From: a virus
Reading direction: 5' to 3' (one strand)
IMG/VR virus record: IMGVR_UViG_3300049053_000110
Span: 1-56,802 of that record
DNA length: 56,802 bases
Shown: positions 1 to 6,644 of the stretch, piece by piece
Layout: each line of letters opens with the position of its first letter
Position numbering within the stretch: the stretch's first letter is position 1
Made by a program: the position numbers and the translations under genes
The notes under the pieces: model-generated
The model's input: only the letters and a program-made list of their open reading frames with translations
Databases searched by the model: none
What the model was told of the DNA's origin: nothing

Positions 1-134
1 CAATACATAAATATTTGTAAGCTTTTCGGTGTCGTTTTACAATTCATACACATTTTACTTTGTGTACATCAATTAGTTAAGTGTTTTTACATAGATTTTT
101 GTAAAAAGGTGCTTGTTGCTACAAAAATCTTTGT
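1..134. promoter_or_regulatory. Left-end noncoding region with palindromes
   Basis: There is no gene before about position 144. The stretch holds three dyads: TACACA (47-52) with TGTGTA (61-66) around an 8-nt spacer; AGATTTTTGTA (93-103) with TACAAAAATCT (120-130), an 11-nt perfect inverted repeat; and TACAAA (120-125) with TTTGTA (130-135), which overlaps the second arm. Such dyads in front of the first early gene suggest operators. No clean TTTG / TAnnTTTG promoter pair with correct spacing was found. If the genome is circular, this region would lie between the divergent integrase and the first early gene. Confidence 0.45.
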
Positions 135-143
135 ATGTTTGTC

Positions 144-416
144 ATGTCAACGGTAAATCAACACGACAGCAACATGAAAACAACGGATGAAAATAAAATA
201 AAAACACAACTTGACCAAGCAAACGAGCTTTTGAAGGAATTGGCTATCAATGTGACTTCAGAGGATAAGAAAGAAGCTGAAAAAAAATACTCCAGGTTTA
301 CCATAGCTACTTATCTCAAAGGTGAAGCTAAAGATTTAGACATCGCCGTTGATCTAATCGGAATATTCAAAAAGAGGATACAGGAAAGAGACAAGCTTTT
401 AAAAAAGGCGGTATAA
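144..416 (+). CDS. Small hypothetical early protein
   Basis: A 90-residue, charged, lysine- and glutamate-rich protein that is probably mostly helical and cytoplasmic. I do not recognise the family. An ATG at 135 is in the same frame, but it overlaps the palindrome at 120-135. The ATG at 144 is therefore preferred, and one at 174 is also possible. It is the first gene after the left-end palindromes, so it is probably expressed early and may be regulated by them. Confidence 0.6.
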   Translation: MSTVNQHDSNMKTTDENKIKTQLDQANELLKELAINVTSEDKKEAEKKYSRFTIATYLKGEAKDLDIAVDLIGIFKKRIQERDKLLKKAV

Positions 417-503
417 AGGAAAGTATTGTAAAACAAAAATTTTCATAAATCGGTGTTTTGTTAATGTGAATTAACGGTTACGCACACACTAAATCTAACT
501 GAC

Positions 504-764
504 ATGAGACAAAAAGCTCTTAATACGCTGTACTATTTGGTATGCAATTATGCAATGGTTGTTTTCTGCCTGGTTGCTTTTGTTAGCTTCTTTCTTCTGC
601 TATATAACATTTATGATTTAGCAGTAATGGAGTTGCAAAGAGTAGATAAGTCCGAAGATGTAACGGTTGAAAAAGTAGTCATCTGTGTTGCTGGTGGCAG
701 ATACATACAAGTGCAGGTTGTAAGGAAGATGAAGCGGGTAAAAAACAAAATCGCTGGACTTTGA
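504..764 (+). CDS. Small membrane protein, unknown function
   Basis: An 86-residue protein with one strong hydrophobic segment at about residues 17-36, followed by a short soluble domain and a basic C-terminus (several K/R in the last 15 residues). This predicts a single-pass inner membrane protein. No family is recognised. Its TGA stop shares bases with a possible TTG start of the next short frame (TTGA overlap). Confidence 0.6.
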   Translation: MRQKALNTLYYLVCNYAMVVFCLVAFVSFFLLLYNIYDLAVMELQRVDKSEDVTVEKVVICVAGGRYIQVQVVRKMKRVKNKIAGL

Positions 765-904
765 AAGTAGTGGTAAACAATATTAGTGATCGTGAAAAGC
801 AAGTAAAACGCTTATCGGAAATGCTTGTTGAAAAATGGAATGCACAACCGGTAAGGCGCCGCATAAAAAAAGCGAACACGGGAAATGTTCGCTCTAATTC
901 TTAA
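761..904 (+). CDS. Possible short basic protein with TTG start
   Basis: A 47-codon open frame begins at a TTG that overlaps the TGA of the upstream gene. The same 4-nt overlap style recurs in this genome with ATG, GTG and TTG. The peptide is lysine- and arginine-rich, with no recognised domain. The only ATG in the frame is at 821 and would leave 27 residues. The evidence is only the coupling geometry and the open frame, so this could be noncoding. Confidence 0.35.
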   Translation: MKVVVNNISDREKQVKRLSEMLVEKWNAQPVRRRIKKANTGNVRSNS

Positions 905-922
905 CTGACAAATTAAAAAGAC

Positions 923-1252
923 ATGGCAAAGGTAAACGTTTTTGAAATCACTTACTACAAAGACGACTTGGCATATCTCTCCAAGTATGCTCTTAAATAC
1001 GAAATCATTGAAACCATAGATGAAAAAATTGGCTTCCTGCGCATTCGCATAGAGCTCAATTCTAACTATGATCTTACCTGCTTTGCAGTGGCTAACAGCG
1101 AATGTGGTTTTGATAAAGGCAAAGCGCAGTGGTTAAAAGGTCGCCTGGTTGTTGTTGATGCAAACCCCGCAATTGAGCAATCAATTGATGATAAAATTTT
1201 CAAAACAGATTTTCAAAACGAAATTTTTCAAAGGGAGGTTTCAAATGTATAA
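923..1252 (+). CDS. Hypothetical early protein
   Basis: A 109-residue soluble protein with mixed charged and hydrophobic composition, no signal peptide and no recognised motif. It is preceded by about 18 nt of noncoding sequence after the putative short gene. Its 3' end overlaps the start of the next gene by 8 nt, which suggests translational coupling in one early operon. Confidence 0.6.
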   Translation: MAKVNVFEITYYKDDLAYLSKYALKYEIIETIDEKIGFLRIRIELNSNYDLTCFAVANSECGFDKGKAQWLKGRLVVVDANPAIEQSIDDKIFKTDFQNEIFQREVSNV

Positions 1253-1544
1253 CGAAGTAATAGCAATGATCGCTGAGATCAAGGGCAACGGAACACTTCT
1301 TTTTAATGAGCCCGTGACCGTTCGGGTATCAGATAATGCTTTTCCTCTTGAAATATACGGGCTTGGTGTGTCGCCTAAAAAAGAATTGCACATAATGACA
1401 TTGCGAGACGATGGCCGCGGTAAGCCTATGGAGTGGTGGGATAAGATGGAGCCTACGGATGCAAATATTGATAAGTTATTGCCCGCTATCAATAAGAGAG
1501 TGCAATTAATCTACGGACAGGCTGTAAAACCAATGGCTGTATGA
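1245..1544 (+). CDS. Hypothetical early protein
   Basis: A 99-residue soluble protein. The frame is open from 1149, but the ATG at 1245 is chosen because a purine-rich AAGGGAGG (1231-1238) lies just upstream and it overlaps the previous gene only slightly. The sequence contains the pattern G-L-G-V-S-P followed by a short acidic stretch; no family is recognised. Its stop overlaps the next start as ATGA. Confidence 0.55.
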   Translation: MYNEVIAMIAEIKGNGTLLFNEPVTVRVSDNAFPLEIYGLGVSPKKELHIMTLRDDGRGKPMEWWDKMEPTDANIDKLLPAINKRVQLIYGQAVKPMAV

Positions 1545-1669
1545 AAGTACATGCGATCCCATACATGCGACTGGTTAGGACTTGGGCAAAGGAAAGGCGG
1601 TTAAGGTTTTTAACATGGGAGCAAATGTGTATCGCTAGAAGACTTTACGAATGCGAAAGAAATAACTAA
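1541..1669 (+). CDS. Very small basic protein (42 aa)
   Basis: A 42-residue, arginine-rich open frame whose ATG overlaps the TGA of the preceding gene (ATGA). It ends 4 nt before the next ATG. The tight packing between two other small genes supports a real coding sequence, although nothing is known of the product. It contains several Arg and two Trp residues and could bind nucleic acid, but that is only composition. Confidence 0.5.
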   Translation: MKVHAIPYMRLVRTWAKERRLRFLTWEQMCIARRLYECERNN

Positions 1670-1673
1670 GTGT

Positions 1674-1973
1674 ATGACAGATCAAAAATTAAAAGCCATA
1701 ACCTGGTTAAGCATCACACTGATAACAATTGCTCTTTGGACTACTGTAGCTGTTTTGATTTTCGGTTGTGCAATATGTCCTCCTGGTAGTGACCCGAAAA
1801 ATATTCAGAGGTGGGAGCACAAACACAAATTCAGAGTTGAACGAATTAAAGAGAAGAAAGGTGTTTATGTGGTGAAGTTCAGAAAGAAAGTTGCACTGCA
1901 ACCAACATTTGAGAAGCGGGTTTACGAATGCCTTCCCGACTCTATCAAGGTTGGCAAAGAAGTTCTTTTATGA
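1674..1973 (+). CDS. Small membrane-anchored protein
   Basis: A 99-residue protein with an N-terminal hydrophobic helix at about residues 9-33, then a basic soluble tail rich in lysine. It has a Cys pair near the membrane end (C-A-I-C). The prediction is a single-pass membrane protein with a cytoplasmic or periplasmic basic domain. No family is recognised. Its stop overlaps a following ATG (ATGA at 1970). Confidence 0.55.
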   Translation: MTDQKLKAITWLSITLITIALWTTVAVLIFGCAICPPGSDPKNIQRWEHKHKFRVERIKEKKGVYVVKFRKKVALQPTFEKRVYECLPDSIKVGKEVLL

Positions 1974-2227
1974 TAGTGTTCATATTAATAATCGTAGGGC
2001 TTGCTTATGCAGTCCTATGGCCACCAAAAAACTGGTTTCCTTATGGGAAGGGTAAACATCGAACTAATACTAAATGCAGAAGAAAGAAAAATCTATCTGC
2101 TACTAAAAACCGTGAAGGGGCAAAGCCCGTATGCTATCAAGTGCAGAATGATAAAGACAAAAGAAGAGTTGTATCAAATGATCAACCATTTCTATCAGCA
2201 ATCAAAAACCAGTTTCTGGCTAACTGA
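1970..2227 (+). CDS. Possible membrane peptide overlapping the next gene
   Basis: An 85-codon frame starts at an ATG that overlaps the previous stop. The first 18 residues are strongly hydrophobic. After about residue 25 the composition becomes an asparagine/lysine/arginine-rich string of the kind seen when a frame shadows another gene, and from 2043 it overlaps the next gene in a different frame. Either the two genes truly overlap, or a frameshift joins the hydrophobic start to the downstream frame. Confidence 0.3.
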   Translation: MIVFILIIVGLAYAVLWPPKNWFPYGKGKHRTNTKCRRKKNLSATKNREGAKPVCYQVQNDKDKRRVVSNDQPFLSAIKNQFLAN

Positions 2228-2315
2228 GGAAATAATTGGCAAGACAGCCTTAGAGTCTGTGATTGCCTTTAAAGGAGCTATGGCCTTGGATGGCCAACCA
2301 GCGACAGTCAGTTAA
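2043..2315 (+). CDS. Hypothetical protein, last gene of first operon
   Basis: A 90-residue soluble protein with a balanced composition, predicted alpha-beta. The frame is open from 2001; the ATG at 2043 is preferred because it removes an unlikely leader. No family is recognised. It ends 10 nt before an intrinsic terminator and so closes the first small-gene operon. Confidence 0.5.
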   Translation: MGRVNIELILNAEERKIYLLLKTVKGQSPYAIKCRMIKTKEELYQMINHFYQQSKTSFWLTEEIIGKTALESVIAFKGAMALDGQPATVS

Positions 2316-2324
2316 GATTTAGTA

Positions 2325-2355
2325 CGGCCTTGTATTTCTATACCGAGGCCTTTTT
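2325..2355 (+). terminator. Intrinsic terminator of first operon
   Basis: GGCCT (2326-2330) and GTAT (2332-2335) pair with ATAC (2340-2343) and AGGCC (2346-2350) around a 4-nt loop, followed directly by a T-run (2351-2355). It lies 10 nt after the preceding stop codon. Confidence 0.8.
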
Positions 2356-2410
2356 AAAACAGTTCTTAAAGTTTCTCATATACCTCTTCTTACGTTGAGG
2401 TTAATAATGG

Positions 2411-2441
2411 AAAACCTCCTTGTTCTCAGGGAGGTTTTAAA
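2411..2441 (+). terminator. Hairpin, possible second terminator
   Basis: AAAACCTCC (2411-2419) pairs perfectly with GGAGGTTTT (2430-2438) around a 10-nt loop. The downstream T-run is only the end of the stem itself, so it may be a weak terminator or the first stem of the RNA unit that follows. Confidence 0.5.
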
Positions 2442-2451
2442 AACAGAAAAA

Positions 2452-2467
2452 AGTTCTTTGAAATAAT
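2452..2467 (+). promoter_or_regulatory. BoxA-like element ahead of the RNA unit
   Basis: The 16-mer AGTTCTTTGAAATAAT occurs here and again exactly at 17973-17988. It resembles the boxA antitermination signal of rRNA leaders (a T/C-rich TTCTTT core followed by A). Here it stands at the 5' edge of a long gene-free structured region, just where an antitermination signal for an untranslated RNA would be expected. The function is inferred from similarity only. Confidence 0.4.
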
Positions 2468-2469
2468 TG

Positions 2470-2982
2470 CGTGGCTACGGAGCAAGTAAATATGACGTAG
2501 CAAACCGGCCTTACCAACTAGAGAGAGTTTACAACAATTGTTTGGTGGAAAAATCATGCTTGTCATGCATAGGCCGGTTAAACTCTTTGACCGTTAGCCT
2601 TGGAGGTCACTAATATGACAAGGCTAACGGTCACACAAAGTTTAAGGGAAACAGGAATGCACTTAGATGTGTGGCGGTTAAACGATGGGGTGGCGAAATG
2701 GTAGCCGCTGCCGATGGCCTTCGGCGATAACAAAGAAAGGTATCACTGTTAATTCGGGTTCGAATCCTGACCCCATCACAACCTTTCAGAGAGTGGATCG
2801 ATTGCCCTTGTGAAATTCCTGGGCTCGTGTACAGACAAGACTCTGTACTAATCGCAATGCCAACAATAAGCAGTCTTGTGAGGCGTGCGAGGGTAAGGAT
2901 TCAAGATGCTATCCCTTGCCGGTGGAGGAGAAATAACGGGAACCGGCTTTTTAAAAGTTCTTACTAACCCAAGCATAAATCA
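2470..2982 (+). ncRNA. Candidate large structured noncoding RNA with embedded tRNA
   Basis: About 510 nt without a credible reading frame, dense in base-pairing. Stems seen by eye: GCTACG (2474-2479) / CGTAGC (2496-2501); AACCGGCCT (2503-2511) / AGGCCGGTT (2571-2579), which encloses ACCAA (2513-2517) / TTGGT (2542-2546); GACCGTTAGCCTTG (2589-2602) / CAAGGCTAACGGTC (2619-2632), 14 perfect pairs, extended by CTTTG (2584-2588) / CAAAG (2636-2640); a tRNA-like fold (2684-2778); GTACAGA (2829-2835) / TCTGTAC (2842-2848), whose 6-nt loop can pair with 2873-2878 (8 pairs including neighbours) as a pseudoknot; and GCCGGT (2918-2923) / ACCGGC (2942-2947). The unit is framed by a boxA-like element and a strong terminator. 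This layout recalls the large ornate phage RNAs GOLLD and ROOL, which lie beside or contain tRNAs, but no sequence match to either is claimed. Confidence 0.5.
2684..2778 (+). tRNA. tRNA-like, long variable arm, expanded anticodon arm
   Basis: A full cloverleaf can be drawn: acceptor GATGGGG (2684-2690) with CCCCATC (2771-2777) and discriminator A; T8-G9; D-stem GCG/CGC with the GG of the D-loop; a long variable arm closed by TAACA/TGTTA; and a T-arm TCGGG-TTCGAAT-CCTGA. The anticodon arm is 18 nt instead of 17: TGCCG pairs with CGGCG around the 8-nt loop ATGGCCTT (or a 6-nt loop with one more pair). If T33 is the second loop base, the triplet would be GGC, or GGCC as a quadruplet. A long variable arm normally means Leu, Ser or Tyr, so the identity is unclear. 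No CCA is encoded. Confidence 0.6.
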
Positions 2983-3014
2983 AAGAGGCTGACAGTAAAG
3001 CCAGCCTCTTTTTT
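2983..3014 (+). terminator. Strong intrinsic terminator after RNA unit
   Basis: AAGAGGCTG (2983-2991) pairs with CAGCCTCTT (3002-3010), followed by a run of six T (3009-3014). It separates the gene-free RNA unit from the recombination operon that starts at 3058. Confidence 0.85.
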
Positions 3015-3057
3015 CAATCAGGAAATTTTTTAATCGATAAATCAAAATTACAGCAAA

Positions 3058-4020
3058 ATGCCCATTTTAAAACAATCAGAACCGTTACCGAAAAGGCCGG
3101 TAATCATTTTAATTTATGGCGAACCTGGTATTGGTAAAACTTCTCTTGCCAATACATCTCATGAGCCTTTACTTATCGACTTCGACAGAGGTAAGGACCG
3201 TGCAATTTTCAGAAAGGACACCCTTGTAGTAAACAAGTGGGAAGATGTGGAAGTTGAAGAGAAAGCAGGAACATTCGCCGGTTACAAAACGATCATCATT
3301 GATACCGCAAAAGCGGCGCTCGATGATTTTTTAATGAGCTACGTGGTGAAGAAAGATTATAAGAATGCGAAAAACAAACTTGCTGCTTATGGTGCTATTG
3401 GTGACGACTTTAAAATATTTGTTTCCAACCGCAGGAGCGAAGATGCGGACATTGTTATTGTCGCACACTCCAAAGATGATAAAGACGGAGAGGTGATAAA
3501 AAAGATACCCGATGTAACGGGCGGCTCTTATCAATTGCTTTTACGCATTGCTGACCAGGTGGGCTATATGAGCATGAAGAACAATAAGCGCACTATCCAA
3601 TGGGAGCCTACGGATAACACCATTGGTAAAAATGTAGCTCGTTTGGGTGTGACAGAAATTCCAGGCGAATCAGATCCAGCAGTGAAAAGTTTAATGGCTA
3701 AAATTATCGACACGGTTAAAAATTCTATTTGCGCAATCTCTGAGGCGCAGAATGAAGCGATACAAAAGGGTGAAAAGATCACGGCTGAAATAGAGGCCTG
3801 CAAATCTCCTGATGATTTGACATTGATACTCCCTACAGTGAATGCGTTACCCAAGGTTCAGAAAGAACCACTCCGGTTGAAGATTGCTGCAAAACAAAAA
3901 GCGCAAGGGTGGGAGTGGAATAAAGAGGAGTCGAAATTTTTTGACCCGAAAGCGAAGCAAGCGTCACTCGTCGATCCAGAGCCAGCGGAAACCCAACAGG
4001 AAGAGGAGTTACAGTTCTAA
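3058..4020 (+). CDS. Sak4-like RecA-fold ATPase (phage recombination)
   Basis: A 320-residue P-loop ATPase of the phage RecA/RAD55-like type (AAA_24, Sak4 group). Walker A is GEPGIGKTS at residues 21-29 and Walker B is IIID ending at about residue 82; a short N-terminal lead and a helical C-terminal extension follow. Known Sak4 proteins help single-strand annealing or recombination together with SSB. Here it opens an operon with a PD-(D/E)XK nuclease and a NinB-like protein, which supports a recombination role. The last residues are acidic and end in E-E-E-L-Q-F, reminiscent of the SSB C-terminal tip that recruits partners. Cytoplasmic. Confidence 0.8.
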   Translation: MPILKQSEPLPKRPVIILIYGEPGIGKTSLANTSHEPLLIDFDRGKDRAIFRKDTLVVNKWEDVEVEEKAGTFAGYKTIIIDTAKAALDDFLMSYVVKKDYKNAKNKLAAYGAIGDDFKIFVSNRRSEDADIVIVAHSKDDKDGEVIKKIPDVTGGSYQLLLRIADQVGYMSMKNNKRTIQWEPTDNTIGKNVARLGVTEIPGESDPAVKSLMAKIIDTVKNSICAISEAQNEAIQKGEKITAEIEACKSPDDLTLILPTVNALPKVQKEPLRLKIAAKQKAQGWEWNKEESKFFDPKAKQASLVDPEPAETQQEEELQF

Positions 4021-4049
4021 ACAAAATCATTCACTGCAAAAAAATCAAA

Positions 4050-4907
4050 ATGGAAACAATTGAAAAAGCTGACCTGCTAGATGATGCCCCGCAGGTTATT
4101 AATGCAGACTTACGCAAGTTTAATCGCACGGAGCAAATGGTTACTAAGGCAGTAACCGAGCTCGCAAAATATACTGTCATTGTTGACATGCAAACATGCA
4201 ACGCAGCAATGGAAGCACTTAGAGAAGCAAAGGAGGTAGAGAAGGCAATTGAAAAAAAACGTGAGGAGTTGGGCAAACCTTTTTTTGATGCAAAGAAAAA
4301 AATTGATGCCAAGGCAAAGGAAATTGTTGCCAAACTTCCTGATGCTATTGTAACAACCAAACAAGCCGTTCTCGCATTTCAGCAGGCAGAAATTAAAAAG
4401 GCTTTGGAAGCCCGAAAGAAAGCCAGGGAAGAGCAATTAGCAGCGCTTGGATTTACTCAGCAACAAGGAGGTTTTGTTTATCCTCATTCATCCGTTGGGA
4501 ATGTAAGCAACTATACCATTGAACATTTTAGCGATGATCAGTGGAGCGGATTAATGACAAGCGTGGTGATGGATATAAAAGCTGCCAATGAATCAAAGAA
4601 GCTGGAATTACAAGACAAATTGGAAGATGTTGAAATGTTTGGCAGTGATGAAGAGGCGCAGGAACTAATCGACACTATTCAAAACATGGAGTTGGAAACA
4701 TCGGTTATTCAAACTACAATCGTTGCCGCTCCTGCTAAAGTAAAAGGCATTACAAAGCGGTGGGTGTTTGAGCTTGTGAATCTTAAAGAGGTTCCGGTGG
4801 AATACCTGCAGGTTAATGAAACTGCTATCCGTGAAGCAATTGCAAAAGGCACTCGCTTAATTCCAGGTATCAAAATTTTTCAACAGGAAAGTTTAAGTAT
4901 TAGATAA
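4050..4907 (+). CDS. Coiled-coil protein of phage recombination module
   Basis: A 285-residue protein. Residues about 55-130 form a long lysine/glutamate-rich coiled coil; residues about 225-285 form a compact domain with the pattern K-R-W-x-F-E, V-P-x-E-Y and I-P-G-I-K-I-F. That last pattern is seen in phage proteins next to annealing or nuclease genes. Its role is not known, and it may be an accessory factor of the recombinase. Its stop overlaps the next ATG by one base, which indicates tight coupling. Confidence 0.6.
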   Translation: METIEKADLLDDAPQVINADLRKFNRTEQMVTKAVTELAKYTVIVDMQTCNAAMEALREAKEVEKAIEKKREELGKPFFDAKKKIDAKAKEIVAKLPDAIVTTKQAVLAFQQAEIKKALEARKKAREEQLAALGFTQQQGGFVYPHSSVGNVSNYTIEHFSDDQWSGLMTSVVMDIKAANESKKLELQDKLEDVEMFGSDEEAQELIDTIQNMELETSVIQTTIVAAPAKVKGITKRWVFELVNLKEVPVEYLQVNETAIREAIAKGTRLIPGIKIFQQESLSIR

Positions 4908-5281
4908 TGGAACTAAAAGATTATCTGCATTTGTATTTAGGATGTGACGGCGAGTTGTTGTCTAAGAAACCCTATGGTTCGCCAAAGAGAACTATTATTA
5001 AGTTAAGCGCCGAACTGTTGGATAGGCTTGAAAAATTGCCTTCCATGCACTCGTTCAGGCCTATCCTTCGTCCATTAAGTGATATGACAGAGGTGGAGGC
5101 AACTGAGTTAGAAGCCATTCGCGGAATAGACAAAAAAATTCCATGTCCACACTTCAACAACATTCACCAAACAAAGCATGGTGAGCAATTAAGGTATCTA
5201 CTATCAAAGCGCTTTGATTTGTTTGGCCTTATTGAATCTGGCCTTGCCATTGATAAAACAAAGGAGGCTACTCATGTATAG
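4907..5281 (+). CDS. Conserved-looking hypothetical protein of recombination operon
   Basis: A 124-residue protein containing the stretches R-P-I-L-R-P-L-S-D-M-T-E and D-L-F-G-L-I-E-x-G-L-A-I-D, which I associate with small proteins in early operons of Bacteroidota phages. No catalytic motif is visible. It overlaps the nuclease gene by 8 nt. The function is unknown; its position between the coiled-coil protein and the nuclease suggests an accessory part. Confidence 0.6.
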   Translation: MELKDYLHLYLGCDGELLSKKPYGSPKRTIIKLSAELLDRLEKLPSMHSFRPILRPLSDMTEVEATELEAIRGIDKKIPCPHFNNIHQTKHGEQLRYLLSKRFDLFGLIESGLAIDKTKEATHV

Positions 5282-5966
5282 AGTATCAGTAACCACAATT
5301 GAAAAATTTCGTCGTTTCATGGTGGGCCTTACCTCATTCGATACAGAGGAGGCTTTGCTTGAATGCATAAAGGGTGTGTTCAAAGGCACGCCCAAAACTT
5401 CTTTCGGTGGAGCATATCACATAATCATTGAAGGGCAAAGTAAGCCATGCGTTTTAACTAAAAGCCAATACGCCGGTGATTATGTATTTACAGAAAAACA
5501 GGCAGCGCCGGCGCTCGAATATCGCAAGGCTCATCCAAGCATGGTGCATGAAATGAATGTGCGCAAGGTGTATGAAACTACATACATGCCCATCCAGGTA
5601 ACGGGTAGGGTAGATGCAGTGGAAGGCCTTTCGGTGCGTGATGCTAAATGTAAGTTCCGTGCGCCTGATTGGGAGGAGTATATCGATAGCTGTCAATGGA
5701 AGTTTTATCTCGACATGCTGGATGCAGAAATTTTCTGTTACGATGTGTTTGAAATAAAAGGGTTCAAGGAAGATGATTATTGTAAAAATCATTTGTTCCC
5801 TGATGTTCAGGTTTTAGGTCCTGAAACACTCGAATGCATTCGCTTCGCAGGCATGGAGCATCAACTTACAAATCTGCTTAACCTGTTTATGGGTTATGTC
5901 GTTAACCGTGACCTCTTCCAATATTTAAAACCGGCGATTGATGCCAACAAACTACCATTTGACTAA
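5274..5966 (+). CDS. PD-(D/E)XK exonuclease-like protein
   Basis: A 230-residue nuclease of the PD-(D/E)XK superfamily (YqaJ / Cas4 / RecB-like). The core signature is in order: G-R-V-D (111-114), D-A-K (123-125, the D-x-K half of the active site) and Q-W-K-F-Y (141-145, the Q-x-x-x-Y motif). The start at 5274 is chosen because AAGGAGG (5261-5267) precedes it and it gives a normal N-terminus; the frame is open from 5214. In such operons the enzyme resects double-strand ends to give single strands for annealing. Its stop overlaps the next start by one base. Confidence 0.75.
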   Translation: MYRVSVTTIEKFRRFMVGLTSFDTEEALLECIKGVFKGTPKTSFGGAYHIIIEGQSKPCVLTKSQYAGDYVFTEKQAAPALEYRKAHPSMVHEMNVRKVYETTYMPIQVTGRVDAVEGLSVRDAKCKFRAPDWEEYIDSCQWKFYLDMLDAEIFCYDVFEIKGFKEDDYCKNHLFPDVQVLGPETLECIRFAGMEHQLTNLLNLFMGYVVNRDLFQYLKPAIDANKLPFD

Positions 5967-6181
5967 TGGCATTAGTGGATTTGCAAAATAGAGTGATTTG
6001 GCAAAAGGCAGAACGTTCGGAATATCCGACTACCGAGTATGGGCATGTGAGAGAAGAGTTGAAGTATAAAATTCATCACAACGGTTTCTTTTATTTCTTA
6101 TATGAGTGGAGTGAAGCAAGGTGGAAGTATCGTGACCTTTTTGTTACTGTAAAGGATTTGAAAGAAAGATATCGTTATTAA
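5966..6181 (+). CDS. Small hypothetical protein
   Basis: A 71-residue protein rich in Tyr, Trp and charged residues. Its ATG overlaps the nuclease stop (TAATG). No motif is recognised. Tight coupling puts it in the recombination operon. Confidence 0.55.
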   Translation: MALVDLQNRVIWQKAERSEYPTTEYGHVREELKYKIHHNGFFYFLYEWSEARWKYRDLFVTVKDLKERYRY

Positions 6182-6191
6182 ATCGTGAGCT

Positions 6192-6644
6192 ATGACACAA
6201 TTCCTATGCACAAAAACTGCCGGTAGCATTAAGGTTCTTTTCGGCCAAAAGTTCCGGCAGGAGCTTATGCAAATGAAAGACGGTGAGTACTGGCTTGTAC
6301 TGAAACGTAAAGGCAAAAGAAGCTCTCAGCAAAATAGATATATGTGGGGTGTTGTCATATCCATGATCACAAGCCACCTGATACACTTAGGCAATGATGT
6401 GAACGACGAAGTGGTACACGAATGGTTAAAGCTAAAATTCAATCCGCAATACCTGTATGGTGAGAATGGCGAAGTGCTCGACACGCTGCCCGGTTCTACC
6501 GCTGATATGAATTTAGAACAGATGATTGCCTACTTGGATAAAATCATTGCATGGGCATGGCATCAATTCAAATTACATATACCGCCACCTGATGAAATAC
6601 AGATGGCAGAGATACGGGAAATGACTCAAAAGAATGTGGCGTGA
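6192..6644 (+). CDS. NinB-like recombination protein
   Basis: A 150-residue protein with the signature K-R-S-S-Q-Q-N-R-Y-M-W at about residues 42-52, typical of the NinB / lambda Orf-like family, which binds single-stranded DNA and assists phage recombination by acting on RecF-pathway intermediates. The length agrees with the family (about 140-150 residues). Its neighbours, nuclease and Sak4-like ATPase, support the call. Its TGA overlaps the GTG start of the next (interrupted) gene as GTGA, which also shows that TGA is an ordinary stop in this genome. Confidence 0.7.
   Translation: MTQFLCTKTAGSIKVLFGQKFRQELMQMKDGEYWLVLKRKGKRSSQQNRYMWGVVISMITSHLIHLGNDVNDEVVHEWLKLKFNPQYLYGENGEVLDTLPGSTADMNLEQMIAYLDKIIAWAWHQFKLHIPPPDEIQMAEIREMTQKNVA

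Noticed and set aside
135-143. First ATG at 135 for the first gene
   Set aside because: It overlaps the palindrome 120-135 that is more likely regulatory; the ATG three codons later is free.
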